64,000 bases of DNA from Shimwellia blattae DSM 4481 = NBRC 105725 (GCF_000262305.1 NC_017910.1:558001-622000), one strand, 5' to 3'; shown: positions 44,609 through 54,028, numbered from the stretch's first letter. Notes: a model not told the origin generated them from the sequence alone. Made by a program: numbers and translations.

Positions 44609-45357
44609 TGTCGGCCTTATTACAGGGAAAGCGCATTGTTGTCACGGGGGCTGCCCGGGGGCTGGGGTTTCACTTTGCGCGGGATCTGGCGCGCCAGGGG
44701 GCCACGGTGGTGTTGTGCGACATTCTGGCCGGCGAGCTGGCGGCGGCGGTAGAACGCTTATCCGCGGAAGATCTGGCCGTGAGCGGGCAGCATATTGATC
44801 TGGCAGATCCTTGCTCCATTAGCCACTGTTTTCGCCAGATAGGCGAGGCGGGCCCCATTGATGGCCTGGTCAATAATGCCGCCCTGGCGACGGGTGTCGG
44901 CGGTAAGAGCCTGAGTGAATACGATCCCGATCTTTGGGATCGGGTCATGCTGGTGAATGTGAAAGGGACCTGGCTGGTGACCCGGGCGGCCATCGATCTG
45001 CTGCGCGACGGTGGCAGTATTGTCAATGTGGCCTCCGATACGGCCCTGTGGGGCGCACCACGCTTGATGGCCTATGTGGCCAGCAAAGGTGCGGTGATCG
45101 CCATGACACGATCCATGGCGCGTGAACTCGGCGAGCGGCGGATCCGGGTTAACGCTATCGCCCCGGGGCTGACCCGGGTCGAAGCCACGGAATATGTCCC
45201 GGCAGAGCGCCATGCCCTGTATGAAAACGGGCGCGCCTTACACGGTGCCCAGCACCCGGAAGACGTTAGTGGTGCCGTGGTGTGGTTACTGTCTGGCCTG
45301 TCGGGCTTTGTGACCGGCCAGTTGATTCCGGTTAACGGCGGTTTTGTTTTTAACTAA
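44608..45357 (+). CDS. SDR dehydrogenase, probable cis-dihydrodiol dehydrogenase
   Basis: NAD(P)-dependent short-chain dehydrogenase of 249 residues. Cofactor loop TGAARGLG near 13, NNAA near 90, catalytic Ser near 136 and YVASK near 151 are all intact. Its start overlaps the oxygenase stop by one base, which points to the step after ring dihydroxylation: oxidation of a cis-diol to a catechol. Substrate is inferred from position only. Confidence 0.82.
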   Translation: MSALLQGKRIVVTGAARGLGFHFARDLARQGATVVLCDILAGELAAAVERLSAEDLAVSGQHIDLADPCSISHCFRQIGEAGPIDGLVNNAALATGVGGKSLSEYDPDLWDRVMLVNVKGTWLVTRAAIDLLRDGGSIVNVASDTALWGAPRLMAYVASKGAVIAMTRSMARELGERRIRVNAIAPGLTRVEATEYVPAERHALYENGRALHGAQHPEDVSGAVVWLLSGLSGFVTGQLIPVNGGFVFN

Positions 45358-45380
45358 CGGGCTGCGGCCAGGGGAGCAGT

Positions 45381-46169
45381 ATGGCGGAAGAGCAGAGTAA
45401 TAAATCGCTGGTGCCGGGGCTGGAGCGCGGCCTGCAGTTGCTGCTGGCATTTAGTGAACAGCGCCGGGAACTGACGTTTGCAGAGCTTCACCGGCTGGTG
45501 GATATGCCGAAGGCCACGGCCTGGCGCGTGGTCCAGACGCTGACCCAGATGGGCTTTCTGGAGCGCAACCCCAGGACCAGTACCTTTTCCCTCGGCATGA
45601 ATGTGTTGCGCCTCGGGTTTGAATTTATTGCCTCTCTGGATGTGGTGCAGGTGGGGCAGCCTGTCATTGAACAACTGCGCGATGTCAGCGGATGCAGTAG
45701 CCACCTGGCGATCCGCGATGGCCGGGATCTTATCTATGTGGCCCGGGTGAGCGCGGCGGGATCCCGTATCAACCAGGTCAGCGTGGGGACCCGTTTACCG
45801 GTGCACCGTACCTCTCTGGGGCGGATGTTATTAACCGATATTCGCCGGGATGAATTCGAGCTGCTTTATCCCCACCCGCGGTTACCGGGCGAGCACGGGG
45901 GAGACAGCCTGGATCGGGACACACTGTGGAACATGGTCCAGCAGGATAAAGGCCGGGGCTATGTTATTGGCGAGTCGTTTTACCGCCATGGCATCTCCTC
46001 CATTGTTTACCCGATCTTCGATCGTTCCGCGCGGGTGGCGGCGGTGATAAGCATCATGATCCCGACCGAAGAGATCCCGCAGACTGACCGGGATCGCCTC
46101 CAGCGGGAGGTCGCCCTGGCGGCCAGGAAGATCTCGGGCTTTTTAGGCTATTTAGTAAAAGCCAGCTAA
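45381..46169 (+). CDS. IclR family transcriptional regulator
   Basis: DNA-binding regulator of 262 residues with an N-terminal winged helix-turn-helix (ELTFAELHRLVDMPKATAWRVVQTL, about 27-52, written here across its core) and a C-terminal effector domain (RTSLGRMLLTDI near 138, GYVIGESFYRHGISSIVYPIFD near 190). IclR proteins often control aromatic catabolism. Unusually it lies inside the operon it is expected to control, between the dehydrogenase and ring-cleavage genes, which would give autoregulation. Likely targets are the palindromes at 42629 and 42910. Confidence 0.9.
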   Translation: MAEEQSNKSLVPGLERGLQLLLAFSEQRRELTFAELHRLVDMPKATAWRVVQTLTQMGFLERNPRTSTFSLGMNVLRLGFEFIASLDVVQVGQPVIEQLRDVSGCSSHLAIRDGRDLIYVARVSAAGSRINQVSVGTRLPVHRTSLGRMLLTDIRRDEFELLYPHPRLPGEHGGDSLDRDTLWNMVQQDKGRGYVIGESFYRHGISSIVYPIFDRSARVAAVISIMIPTEEIPQTDRDRLQREVALAARKISGFLGYLVKAS

Positions 46170-46256
46170 ATCAATCAATTAAATTAAGGTGCCCCCGGGC
46201 GCCCGGCCACAGCTACGCCCGGAATCCGGGTGAGCGTATCTGATGAGGCAGACAGC

Positions 46257-47180
46257 ATGAGCATTACGGGAATCGAAAAACTGGAGTTTGGCGTAGAGGA
46301 TCTGGCGCAGTGCGCCCGGTTTATGGTGGATTTCGGCCTGCAGGAGAACGGCGATAACCGCTTCATTACCCTGAGCGGGGCCGAGGTGGCGCTCTGTGAC
46401 AGCCAGGATCCCGGGCTCCCGGTGGCCTTTGAAGAGGGCTCAACCCTGCGCCGTATGACCTGGGGCGTGGCCTGTGGTGACGATCTGGACGCCCTGCGCC
46501 CCCGCCTGGCTTCGCAGCCGGGTTTTTACGACGGCGGTGAGTTTCTTGAGTGCCGGGATCCTAACGGTATGACCTTGCGCTTTCGGGTCACTACCCAGCG
46601 GCCCGTGACCCTGGATGTGCCACCGGTGAATCAGTGGGGCGACGTCCGGCGTATTGATACCCCAAGCCCGGTCTATGAGCGTGCCGAGCCTGTCAATATT
46701 GGTCACGTGGTGTTCTTTGTGGAAGAGCTGTCCGCCGTTGAGCACTTTTACCGCCACGTACTCGGTTTTCAGGTGTCGGACCGTTATATCAACCGGGCCG
46801 TGTTCCTGCGGACTCAGGCCCGGGGTGGCCACCACAACCTGTTCTTACTGCAGTTGCCGAAGCGCCCGCGGGGCCTGAACCATGTGGCTTTCACGGTGCG
46901 GGATATTCATGAGGTGATAGGCGGCGGTATTGCCATGAATAAACAGCAGTGGAGCACGTTTATCGGCCCTGGTCGTCACCCGGTTTCATCGGCCTACTTC
47001 TGGTATGTCAACAGCCCCACCGGCGGCGCGTTTGAATACTACACCAACGATGATTACCTCACGGAAAACTGGCAGCCCCGGGAGCTGGAGCACTCGCTCG
47101 TCTCCTTTACGGAGTGGGCCGTAGAAGGGGGAATAGACCACGATACCCGCCGCCAGGCCACTAAGCTGGAGGCGTTATGA
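46257..47180 (+). CDS. VOC-family extradiol dioxygenase (catechol meta-cleavage type)
   Basis: Two-module vicinal-oxygen-chelate protein of 307 residues. The C-terminal module has the iron ligands in order: His in NIGHVVFFVEEL near 146, His in GLNHVAFTVRDI near 210 and Glu in GAFEYYTNDDY near 262, as in type I extradiol enzymes. Expected reaction: Fe(II)-dependent meta cleavage of a catechol made by the upstream steps. The frame opens at GTG 46230, but ATG 46257 has GAGG at a proper distance. Its stop overlaps the reductase start. An 87-bp gap before it contains a CGGGCGCCCG palindrome (46196-46205). Confidence 0.85.
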   Translation: MSITGIEKLEFGVEDLAQCARFMVDFGLQENGDNRFITLSGAEVALCDSQDPGLPVAFEEGSTLRRMTWGVACGDDLDALRPRLASQPGFYDGGEFLECRDPNGMTLRFRVTTQRPVTLDVPPVNQWGDVRRIDTPSPVYERAEPVNIGHVVFFVEELSAVEHFYRHVLGFQVSDRYINRAVFLRTQARGGHHNLFLLQLPKRPRGLNHVAFTVRDIHEVIGGGIAMNKQQWSTFIGPGRHPVSSAYFWYVNSPTGGAFEYYTNDDYLTENWQPRELEHSLVSFTEWAVEGGIDHDTRRQATKLEAL

Positions 47181-48373
47181 CAGAGCGGATGGTGATTGTT
47201 GGCGGGGGCCAGGCCGGGGGCTGGGCGGCGAAAACGCTCCGCGAGCAGGGGTTTACGGGGGAGATCTGCGTGGTTGCGGATGAGCCCTGGGATTTCTATG
47301 AGCGCCCGCCCCTTTCCAAAGGGGCGTTACTGGAGGCGGCACCCGCATTACCGCGGCTGTTTAGCCCGGAAACCGTCGCGGCGCTGGGGATAACCTGGTA
47401 TCGCCCCCAGCGGGCCGAAGCGATTATCGCCGGGGAGAAAACCCTGATCCTGAGCAGTGGTCAGCGGCTGGCCTATGACAAGCTGCTGCTGGCAACCGGC
47501 GGGCGGGCGCGTCTGCCCGGCAGTGACTGGCAGCGCCACCCGGCGGTGTACACCCTGCGCACCTGGGAAGATGCCCGGCGGCTGAAAGAGCAGCTGGCGT
47601 GTAGCCAGCGCCTGGCGGTGGTTGGCGGCGGCTGGATTGGCCTTGAAATCGCCGCCTCGGCCCGCAAACAGGGGCTTGAGGTGACGGTGTTTGAGTCCCA
47701 GTCCCTGCTGTGCCAGCGCTCCGTTAACCCGACGGTCTCCCGGGCATTGCTGGAGATACACCAGCAGAACGGGGTCACCGTGCACTGTCAGGCGGGCGCG
47801 CTTTCCCTGGACGATGACCAGGGCAAGCCGGTGATCATCAGCGGCCAGCAGCGCGCAGTGTTTGATGCGGTGGTGGTAGGGATTGGGGTGGAGCTTAATC
47901 TGGAGCTGGCCCGCCAGGCGGGGCTGGAGATTGACTGCGGGATCGTGGTGGACAGTTTCGGGCGCACCAGCAACGGGGATATTTTCGCCGCCGGTGATGT
48001 GGCCCGGCACCCGACACTGGGAATTGCGGTTCAGTCATGGTCGTTTGCGCAGAACCAGTCTGTGGTTGCCGCCCGGGCTATGCTCGGGGATCTCTCCCGG
48101 GGTTACGACGACGCGCCCTGGCTGTGGTCCGATCAATACCACCATAACATCCAGATCCTCGGCATTCCCGATCCTGACGGCACCACCCTGGTACGTAAAA
48201 CCGACGGAAGCGCGCTCTATTTTACCCTGACGCCACAGGGCCGGTTAAGCCAGCTGGTGGCCTTTAACGATCCCCGTACCGTCAAACTGGCCAGACGCTG
48301 GATGGCGACAGGCAGGGATTTATCCGGGGTTCCGCTTACGGATCCTGAGTTTTCTCTAATGACACTGCGCTAG
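47177..48373 (+). CDS. FAD-dependent ferredoxin reductase of the oxygenase system
   Basis: NADH-dependent flavoprotein that reduces the Rieske ferredoxin. The 398 residues show the FAD motif IVGGGQAGGWAA near 7, ERPPLSKGALL near 41, the NAD motif VVGGGWIGLEIA near 150, and the second FAD motif IFAAGDVARHP near 272. This is the BphA4/HcaD type of reductase. It is separated from its ferredoxin by four other genes but lies in the same run, and it is the only reductase in the cluster. Confidence 0.88.
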   Translation: MTERMVIVGGGQAGGWAAKTLREQGFTGEICVVADEPWDFYERPPLSKGALLEAAPALPRLFSPETVAALGITWYRPQRAEAIIAGEKTLILSSGQRLAYDKLLLATGGRARLPGSDWQRHPAVYTLRTWEDARRLKEQLACSQRLAVVGGGWIGLEIAASARKQGLEVTVFESQSLLCQRSVNPTVSRALLEIHQQNGVTVHCQAGALSLDDDQGKPVIISGQQRAVFDAVVVGIGVELNLELARQAGLEIDCGIVVDSFGRTSNGDIFAAGDVARHPTLGIAVQSWSFAQNQSVVAARAMLGDLSRGYDDAPWLWSDQYHHNIQILGIPDPDGTTLVRKTDGSALYFTLTPQGRLSQLVAFNDPRTVKLARRWMATGRDLSGVPLTDPEFSLMTLR

Positions 48374-48399
48374 TTCAGGCACACCCTCAGGGGGAGTTA

Positions 48400-49653
48400 A
48401 TGGCAACATTTACGACAGACACTGCGCCGCAAACGGCGCCCGGTGGGGAGATGGCCGTGCCGGAAACCCGGGTCCGCTGGTCGGTTCCCGTGGCGCTATT
48501 TTCCTGCGTGTTACTGGCATTCTTCGACAAAATCAGCATTGCGGCGCTGTTTACAGACCCGCACTTCCAGCAGGCCATGGGAATAGATTTTGATACCACC
48601 AGGCTTGGGTTGCTGATGAGCGCATTTTTGCTCAGCTATGGTTTTTCGTCGGTCTTCCTCAGCTCCCTGGGAGACAAGATCTCGCCGGTCAAATTGCTCA
48701 GCGCAATGATGGTGAGCTGGTGCGTCTTAATGGTGCTGATGGGGCTGAGCCATAACTACAGCGTGATGATTGCGCTGCGTATTTTACTCGGTATTGCGGA
48801 AGGGCCGCTCCTGTCTCTGGCTTATACCATCGTGCGGCGCACCTTCCCGGCCCGTCTCCAGGCCCGGGCCACCATGATGTGGCTACTGGGCACGCCGATT
48901 GGCGCGGCCATTGGCTTCCCGCTGTCGATTTGGCTACTGAACAGTTTTGGCTGGCAAAGTACCTTCTTCGTGATGGCGCTGTTAACCCTGCCGGTACTGA
49001 TCCTGGTGCGCATTGGCCTGCGCCATATTCCCCACCTGGCAACAGGGCCTGGCGCCACGAGCCAGCAGGCCCGGCGTAGTGCGCGCCATATGCTGATGCG
49101 CAACCCCCACTTCTGGCTTATCTGCCTGTTTAACATCGCGTTTCTGACCTATCTGTGGGGGATCAACGGCTGGCTGCCCGGCTACCTGATTAAGGGCAAA
49201 GGGATCCACCTGGAGCACGCGGGCTTGCTCTCATCGCTGCCGTTTATTGCCATGTTGCTGGGGGAAGTGACCGGTGCCTGGCTTTCCGACAAGTCCGGCA
49301 GGCGGGCCGTGGCGTGCTTTATTTCCATGGCCGGTGCCGCCCTGGGGCTGTTTGCCGTGTTGCATCTCTCTTCGCCGCTGGCGGTGATTGCCGCCATGAG
49401 TTTTAGCACCTTTATGTGGGGTGCCGGGGCTCCCAATATTTTTGCCCTGTTATCCAGGGCGACCCCGCCGGAAGCGAGCGCCACCGCCGGGGGAATATTT
49501 AACGGCCTGGGTAATTTTGCCGGTGCCCTCTCGCCTGCGGTGATGGGGTTGCTGATTGCCTACAGCCACTCAATGGATGCCGGGCTGCTATTTCTGGTGA
49601 TGGCCGCCGCCCTGAGCTGCGTGCTGTTATTGCCCCTGTTAAAACGCTACTGA
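48400..49653 (+). CDS. Second MFS transporter of the cluster
   Basis: Inner-membrane permease of 417 residues with about twelve hydrophobic segments, related to the permease at 41293 (shared features include the RILLGIAEGPLLSL segment after helix 4 and a WxxSTFF-type central loop). Belongs to the organic-acid ACS branch. Its place inside the operon suggests it handles the substrate or a pathway intermediate. Two related permeases in one cluster suggest two different compounds or import plus export. Confidence 0.85.
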   Translation: MATFTTDTAPQTAPGGEMAVPETRVRWSVPVALFSCVLLAFFDKISIAALFTDPHFQQAMGIDFDTTRLGLLMSAFLLSYGFSSVFLSSLGDKISPVKLLSAMMVSWCVLMVLMGLSHNYSVMIALRILLGIAEGPLLSLAYTIVRRTFPARLQARATMMWLLGTPIGAAIGFPLSIWLLNSFGWQSTFFVMALLTLPVLILVRIGLRHIPHLATGPGATSQQARRSARHMLMRNPHFWLICLFNIAFLTYLWGINGWLPGYLIKGKGIHLEHAGLLSSLPFIAMLLGEVTGAWLSDKSGRRAVACFISMAGAALGLFAVLHLSSPLAVIAAMSFSTFMWGAGAPNIFALLSRATPPEASATAGGIFNGLGNFAGALSPAVMGLLIAYSHSMDAGLLFLVMAAALSCVLLLPLLKRY

Positions 49654-49663
49654 GGAATTACAG

Positions 49664-50194
49664 ATGACTGAGATGACCTCCCGCCAGAAAGCCACTGTTA
49701 AACCAGACAACCAGTCTATGGCGCAGTGGGTTGAATCACGGATTGCCCGCTTTGAAGGGCGCAAATATGACTGGGATGCGCTGAAGTTCCAGGCCGATTT
49801 TGACCCGAAATATCGCCGCGCCCAGATGCGCTACATCGGCACCGGCGGCACCGGTATCGCCAACGATACCAACACCGTACCGGCAGAACACTTCACCTTC
49901 TCGACCATGGTGCTGCCCAGTAAGTGTGAAGGGCCGCTGCACCTCCATGAAGATGTTGAAGAGGTGTTCTTTATGCTGCGCGGCTCAATTACGTTAATGG
50001 TCCGGGACGGTGATAACTACTGCGAAACCATTCTGCGCGAGCGGGATCTGATCTCCGTTCCGGCGGGGGTGTATCGCGGCCTGTTCAACCACGGCGAGGA
50101 AGAAGCGCTGATGTGCGTGATGCTGGGTGCCGCAAAGCCGGTTATTCCCTCCTATCCCCACGACCACCCCCTGTCGCAAGTGAAGCGCGGTTAA
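49664..50194 (+). CDS. Cupin-domain protein
   Basis: A 176-residue protein whose second half is a single cupin barrel: CEGPLHLHEDVEEVFFMLRG (about 86-105) supplies the HxH and Glu metal ligands, and RDLISVPAGVYRGLFNHGEEE (about 127-147) is the second motif. There the usual Pro-x-His is altered (VYRG), so the fourth ligand may be the His of FNHG or missing. It could be a dioxygenase, isomerase or binding protein; the reaction cannot be stated. It starts 10 bp after the permease stop. Confidence 0.8.
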   Translation: MTEMTSRQKATVKPDNQSMAQWVESRIARFEGRKYDWDALKFQADFDPKYRRAQMRYIGTGGTGIANDTNTVPAEHFTFSTMVLPSKCEGPLHLHEDVEEVFFMLRGSITLMVRDGDNYCETILRERDLISVPAGVYRGLFNHGEEEALMCVMLGAAKPVIPSYPHDHPLSQVKRG

Positions 50195-50203
50195 GGAGAT
50201 TTT

Positions 50204-50977
50204 ATGATCCACTGGCGTGAATCCGGCCAGGGCCGGGCCATTACGTTGCTCCACGGTATCAGCTCCGGGGCGGACTCCTGGCATAAACAGCTGGCGGCCC
50301 CGGGTAAGGCCCGGCTGCTGGCCTGGGATATGCCCGGCTATGGCAATAGCGATGATTTGGCGCTCTTCGACGGGGAGGTGGAAAAGTACGTCGCCGCCCT
50401 GGCCGAGATGCTTAATCAGGCCCGGGTCGGGCAGACGGTGCTGGTGGGGCATTCGCTGGGGGCGCTGATTGCGGCGGCCTTTAGCGCCCTCTATCCCGGG
50501 CGGGTGAGTTACCTGGTCCTGGCGGATCCGGCCCAGGGTTATGGTCAGGCACCCGCTGCGCAACGCCAGCAGGTGTGGCAGCAGCGCCAGCAGCAAATCG
50601 CCGCCGGTGGGGAAACTATGGCACGCCAGCGGGCCCACCGCCTGCTGCGCCCCGGGGCCCTCAGTGAAGATATCCGGACCGTTGCCGGCACTATGGCGCG
50701 GCTGCGTGAAAAAGGGTTTCTGGGGGCCGCCCGCCTGCTGGCCGAAGGGGATATTCACCCCTGGCTGTCCCGGTGGCGTGGCCCGTTACAAGTCTGGTGT
50801 GGCGAGCAGGACACCATCACGCCACCAGAGCGGGCCCGGGATTTAGCCCGTCGCTATGGTGGCACCTATTACGGGATCCCCGATGCCGGTCACGCCAGCT
50901 ATCTGGACAACCCCCATGATGTTAACCGCCTCCTTGAGGGCGTACTGGAAGAGATTGCCTATGAACACACTCATTGA
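50204..50977 (+). CDS. Alpha/beta hydrolase, probable meta-cleavage product hydrolase
   Basis: 257-residue alpha/beta-hydrolase with the oxyanion motif LLHGISSG near 18, nucleophile elbow GHSLGALIA near 85, acid in WCGEQDTITPP near 200 and His in DAGHASYLDNP near 228. Similar in layout to BphD/MhpC enzymes, which cleave the C-C bond of the ring-fission product. That role fits the upstream extradiol dioxygenase, but esterase or lactonase action is equally compatible with the motifs. It overlaps the next gene by 17 bp. Confidence 0.8.
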   Translation: MIHWRESGQGRAITLLHGISSGADSWHKQLAAPGKARLLAWDMPGYGNSDDLALFDGEVEKYVAALAEMLNQARVGQTVLVGHSLGALIAAAFSALYPGRVSYLVLADPAQGYGQAPAAQRQQVWQQRQQQIAAGGETMARQRAHRLLRPGALSEDIRTVAGTMARLREKGFLGAARLLAEGDIHPWLSRWRGPLQVWCGEQDTITPPERARDLARRYGGTYYGIPDAGHASYLDNPHDVNRLLEGVLEEIAYEHTH

Positions 50978-51755
50978 AGGCCGGGTGGCAGTTGTCACCG
51001 GCGGCTCCTCGGGGATCGGTTTTGAAACCCTGCGTTTATTACTGGCGGAAGGGGCCCGGGTGGCTTTCTGTGGCCGGGATGCCGGGCGTCTGGCCCACGC
51101 TAAAGATGCGCTGATAACCGAATTTCCCCACGGCCAGATCCTCGCCCGGACCTGCGACGTTCTGGATGCCGCTCAGGTGAATGATTTTGCCCGGGAAGTG
51201 GACGCGGCGTTTGGCGGGACGGACATGCTGATCAACAACGCCGGTCAGGGGTTTGTGGCGCATTTTGCCGACACCCCCCGGGAGGCGTGGCTCCATGAGG
51301 CCCAGCTTAAATTGTTCGGCGTGATTAACCCGGTCCAGGGGTTTATGGCCCAGCTGGAGCGCTCCGATATTGCCTCAATTACCTGTGTGAACTCCCTGCT
51401 GGCCCTTCAGCCGGAAGAGCACATGATTGCCACCTCCGCGGCGAGGGCCGCACTGCTCAATATGACGCTGACGCTCTCTAAAGAGCTGATTGAGAAAGGG
51501 ATCCGGGTGAACTCCATTTTGCTGGGGATGGTGGAGTCCGGCCAGTGGCGGCGGCGCTTTGAACAGCGCAGCGATCGCAGCCAGACCTGGGCCCAGTGGA
51601 CGGCAGAAATTGCCCGTAAACGCGGGATCCCGATGCAGCGCCTTGGCCGCCCTGAAGAACCGGCCCGGGCGTTGTTATTCCTGGCGTCGCCGCTGGCGTC
51701 ATTTACGACCGGTGCCGCGCTGGATATTTCCGGCGGGTTCAGTCGCCACCTCTGA
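50961..51755 (+). CDS. SDR-family protein with altered YxxxK motif
   Basis: 264-residue Rossmann protein with intact cofactor loop TGGSSGIG near 12 and NNAGQG near 91. The catalytic Tyr-x-x-x-Lys is replaced: where YSAxK is expected, the sequence reads TSAARAAL near 158 (Thr for Tyr, Arg for Lys), although a Ser in CVNSLLA precedes it. It may bind NAD(P) without classical SDR chemistry or use another proton donor. The frame is open from 50856, but ATG 50961 gives the normal SDR N-terminus. The gene overlaps the hydrolase gene and ends 9 bp before the next. Confidence 0.82.
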   Translation: MNTLIEGRVAVVTGGSSGIGFETLRLLLAEGARVAFCGRDAGRLAHAKDALITEFPHGQILARTCDVLDAAQVNDFAREVDAAFGGTDMLINNAGQGFVAHFADTPREAWLHEAQLKLFGVINPVQGFMAQLERSDIASITCVNSLLALQPEEHMIATSAARAALLNMTLTLSKELIEKGIRVNSILLGMVESGQWRRRFEQRSDRSQTWAQWTAEIARKRGIPMQRLGRPEEPARALLFLASPLASFTTGAALDISGGFSRHL

Positions 51756-51764
51756 GGAGTTCTG

Positions 51765-52547
51765 ATGAAAAAGATCATGTTGATCGGTTTTGGCGCCATG
51801 GCCCGCTCGGTTATTGAACGGCTGCCCGCAGGGGTTTCCATAGGCTGGATCCTGGCCCGCCCGGCACACCATGACGCCATTCGCCAGCAGTTTCATGGTC
51901 AGATTGAGCCTGTAGACGATCCCGAAGCGTGCCGCGCAACACCGGATCTGGTCCTTGAGTGTGCCAGCCAGCAGGCCGTGGCCCAGTATGGCCCGCAGAT
52001 ACTGGCAAAGGGCTGGCACCTGGCGGTGATCTCAACGGGGGCGCTGGCCGACAGGGCTCTCGAAGAGGCGCTAAATCAGGCCCGCCAGCAGGGCGGCGGG
52101 CGCTTAACCCTGCTCAGTGGTGCCGTGGCCGGGATAGATGGTCTGGCGGCGGCCCGGGAAGGGGGTCTGGATAAAGTGGTGTATCGCTCCCGCAAGAGCC
52201 CCGCCAGCTGGCGGGGCAGCTACGCCGAGCAGCTGATCGATTTACAGAATGTGCAGCAGGCGGCGGTGTTTTTCTCCGGCACTGCCCGTGAAGCGGCGCG
52301 CCTGTTCCCGGCGAATGCCAATGTGGCCGCCACGGTGGCCCTGGGGGGACTGGGCCTTGATGACACCCTGGTGGAGCTGATGGTGGATCCCCATACCCGG
52401 CGGAACACCCATACCATTGATGTGGCCGGAGGCTTTGGCGAGTTTCACCTCGAATTAAGCGGTTTCCCCCTGGCCAGTAACCCTAAAACCTCCACCCTGG
52501 CGGCCCTGAGTGCAGTACGCGCCTGCCGGGAACTGATTTACTCATAA
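51765..52547 (+). CDS. L-aspartate dehydrogenase-like protein
   Basis: 260-residue member of the NadX family, which interconverts aspartate and iminoaspartate with NAD(P). Seen: Rossmann motif IGFGAMARSV near 7, ECASQQAVAQYG near 67, the substrate-binding region LLSGAVAGIDGL near 119 and the C-terminal NPKTSTLAALSAVRACREL. Nothing nearby concerns NAD synthesis, so in this setting it more likely reduces or deaminates a pathway intermediate. That would suit a nitrogen-containing aromatic substrate. This is an inference from context. Confidence 0.8.
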   Translation: MKKIMLIGFGAMARSVIERLPAGVSIGWILARPAHHDAIRQQFHGQIEPVDDPEACRATPDLVLECASQQAVAQYGPQILAKGWHLAVISTGALADRALEEALNQARQQGGGRLTLLSGAVAGIDGLAAAREGGLDKVVYRSRKSPASWRGSYAEQLIDLQNVQQAAVFFSGTAREAARLFPANANVAATVALGGLGLDDTLVELMVDPHTRRNTHTIDVAGGFGEFHLELSGFPLASNPKTSTLAALSAVRACRELIYS

Positions 52548-52558
52548 GGAGCGCGCAC

Positions 52559-54028
52559 ATGACACCTCTGGAGATTTTCGTTGCCGGGCAGTGGCGGTTA
52601 GGGGGCGGGGAACCCATGGTGAGCACATTTCCCGCCGACGGTAGCCTGAACGGCACACTGCATGCGGCAAGCCTTGAGGATCTGGACGATGCCGTCAACG
52701 GTGCCGACCGGGCCTGGCGGGATCCCGCATGGCGCCAGATGCTGCCCCATCAGCGGGGGCGGATTTTGCAGCGCGTGGCGGATCTTATTGAACAGCAAGT
52801 GGACGATCTGGCCTGTCAGCAGAGCCGGGATAACGGCAAACCCCTGCAGGAGAGCCGCGGGCTGGTGATGAGCGCGGCCGGAACGGCCCGTTACTTCGCC
52901 TCGGCCTGTGAATTACTGGAAGGGGAGATAACCACCCCCCGCCAGCCGGGCGTCATGACCTTAAGCCGTTATGAACCCATTGGCGTGGTGGCGGCGATTA
53001 CGCCCTGGAACTCCCCCATCGCCAGCGAAATGCAGAAGATTGCACCGGCCATTGCCGCAGGCAACGCCGTGATAGTCAAACCCGCCGAAGCCACCCCCCT
53101 GATGGCGCTGGTTCTGGCCCGGTTATTTGAACAGGCGGGGTTACCCGCCGGGCTGTTAAGCGTATTGCCGGGGAAGGGGGCGATTATTGGCGACGCGCTG
53201 GCACGCCACCCCCTGGTTCGCAAAATCTCGTTTACCGGCGGGACACGCACAGGCCGCTATCTTGCCCATGTGGCGGCAGAAAAACTGATCCCCGCCTCTT
53301 TAGAGCTGGGGGGCAAGTCGCCCACCATTGTGCTGGACGATGCGGATCTGGATCAGGCAGCCCACGGTATTTGCTACGGCATTTTTAGCTCTGCAGGCCA
53401 GGCCTGTATTGCCGGTTCACGCTTATTTGTTCACCGCAGCTGTTACCAGCCTCTGGTGGAGAAACTGGTGGCACTGACCCGGGGGCTGCGCCTGGGCCAC
53501 CCCCTGGAGGCGGGCACCCATATTGGCCCGCTGATTACCCCGGAGCACCGGGAGTCTGTTCGCCGGTATGTGGCAATGGCCCGGGAAGAAGGGGGGGAAA
53601 TACTCTGCGGCGGCCAGGTGCCGACCACCGGGGAGCTGGCCCGGGGCAACTGGTTTGAGCCGACGATTATTGCCGGTTTAACCAACAAAGCCCGGGTGTG
53701 CCAGGAGGAGATTTTTGGCCCGGTACTGGTGGTGATGCCCTTTGACGATGAGCAACATCTGGTGGCCGAGGCGAACGACTCGGTGTATGGCCTGGCGGCG
53801 GGGATCTGGACCACCCGCAGTGATCGGGCACTGATGCTGGCAGATCAGCTGGAAGTGGGCACCGTGTGGATCAACACCTATAAGCAGTTTTCGGTATCGA
53901 CCCCCTTCGGCGGCTTTAAAGAGAGCGGGCTTGGCCGGGAAAAAGGCATCCAGGGGCTGAAAGCCTGGATGCAGCAAAAAAGCGTTTATCTGGCGTTGGG
54001 TAATCCCGTCAATCGCTGGTGTGAATAA
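52559..54028 (+). CDS. Aldehyde dehydrogenase (NAD(P)+)
   Basis: 489-residue ALDH superfamily enzyme: TPWNSPI near 144 for cofactor binding, general-base Glu in LELGGKSPT near 256, catalytic Cys in SAGQACIAGS near 285 and EEIFGPV near 383. Not an acylating (CoA-dependent) type by length and motifs. It probably oxidises an aldehyde released by the ThDP enzyme encoded next. Starts 11 bp after the previous stop with AAGGAG upstream. Confidence 0.88.
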   Translation: MTPLEIFVAGQWRLGGGEPMVSTFPADGSLNGTLHAASLEDLDDAVNGADRAWRDPAWRQMLPHQRGRILQRVADLIEQQVDDLACQQSRDNGKPLQESRGLVMSAAGTARYFASACELLEGEITTPRQPGVMTLSRYEPIGVVAAITPWNSPIASEMQKIAPAIAAGNAVIVKPAEATPLMALVLARLFEQAGLPAGLLSVLPGKGAIIGDALARHPLVRKISFTGGTRTGRYLAHVAAEKLIPASLELGGKSPTIVLDDADLDQAAHGICYGIFSSAGQACIAGSRLFVHRSCYQPLVEKLVALTRGLRLGHPLEAGTHIGPLITPEHRESVRRYVAMAREEGGEILCGGQVPTTGELARGNWFEPTIIAGLTNKARVCQEEIFGPVLVVMPFDDEQHLVAEANDSVYGLAAGIWTTRSDRALMLADQLEVGTVWINTYKQFSVSTPFGGFKESGLGREKGIQGLKAWMQQKSVYLALGNPVNRWCE

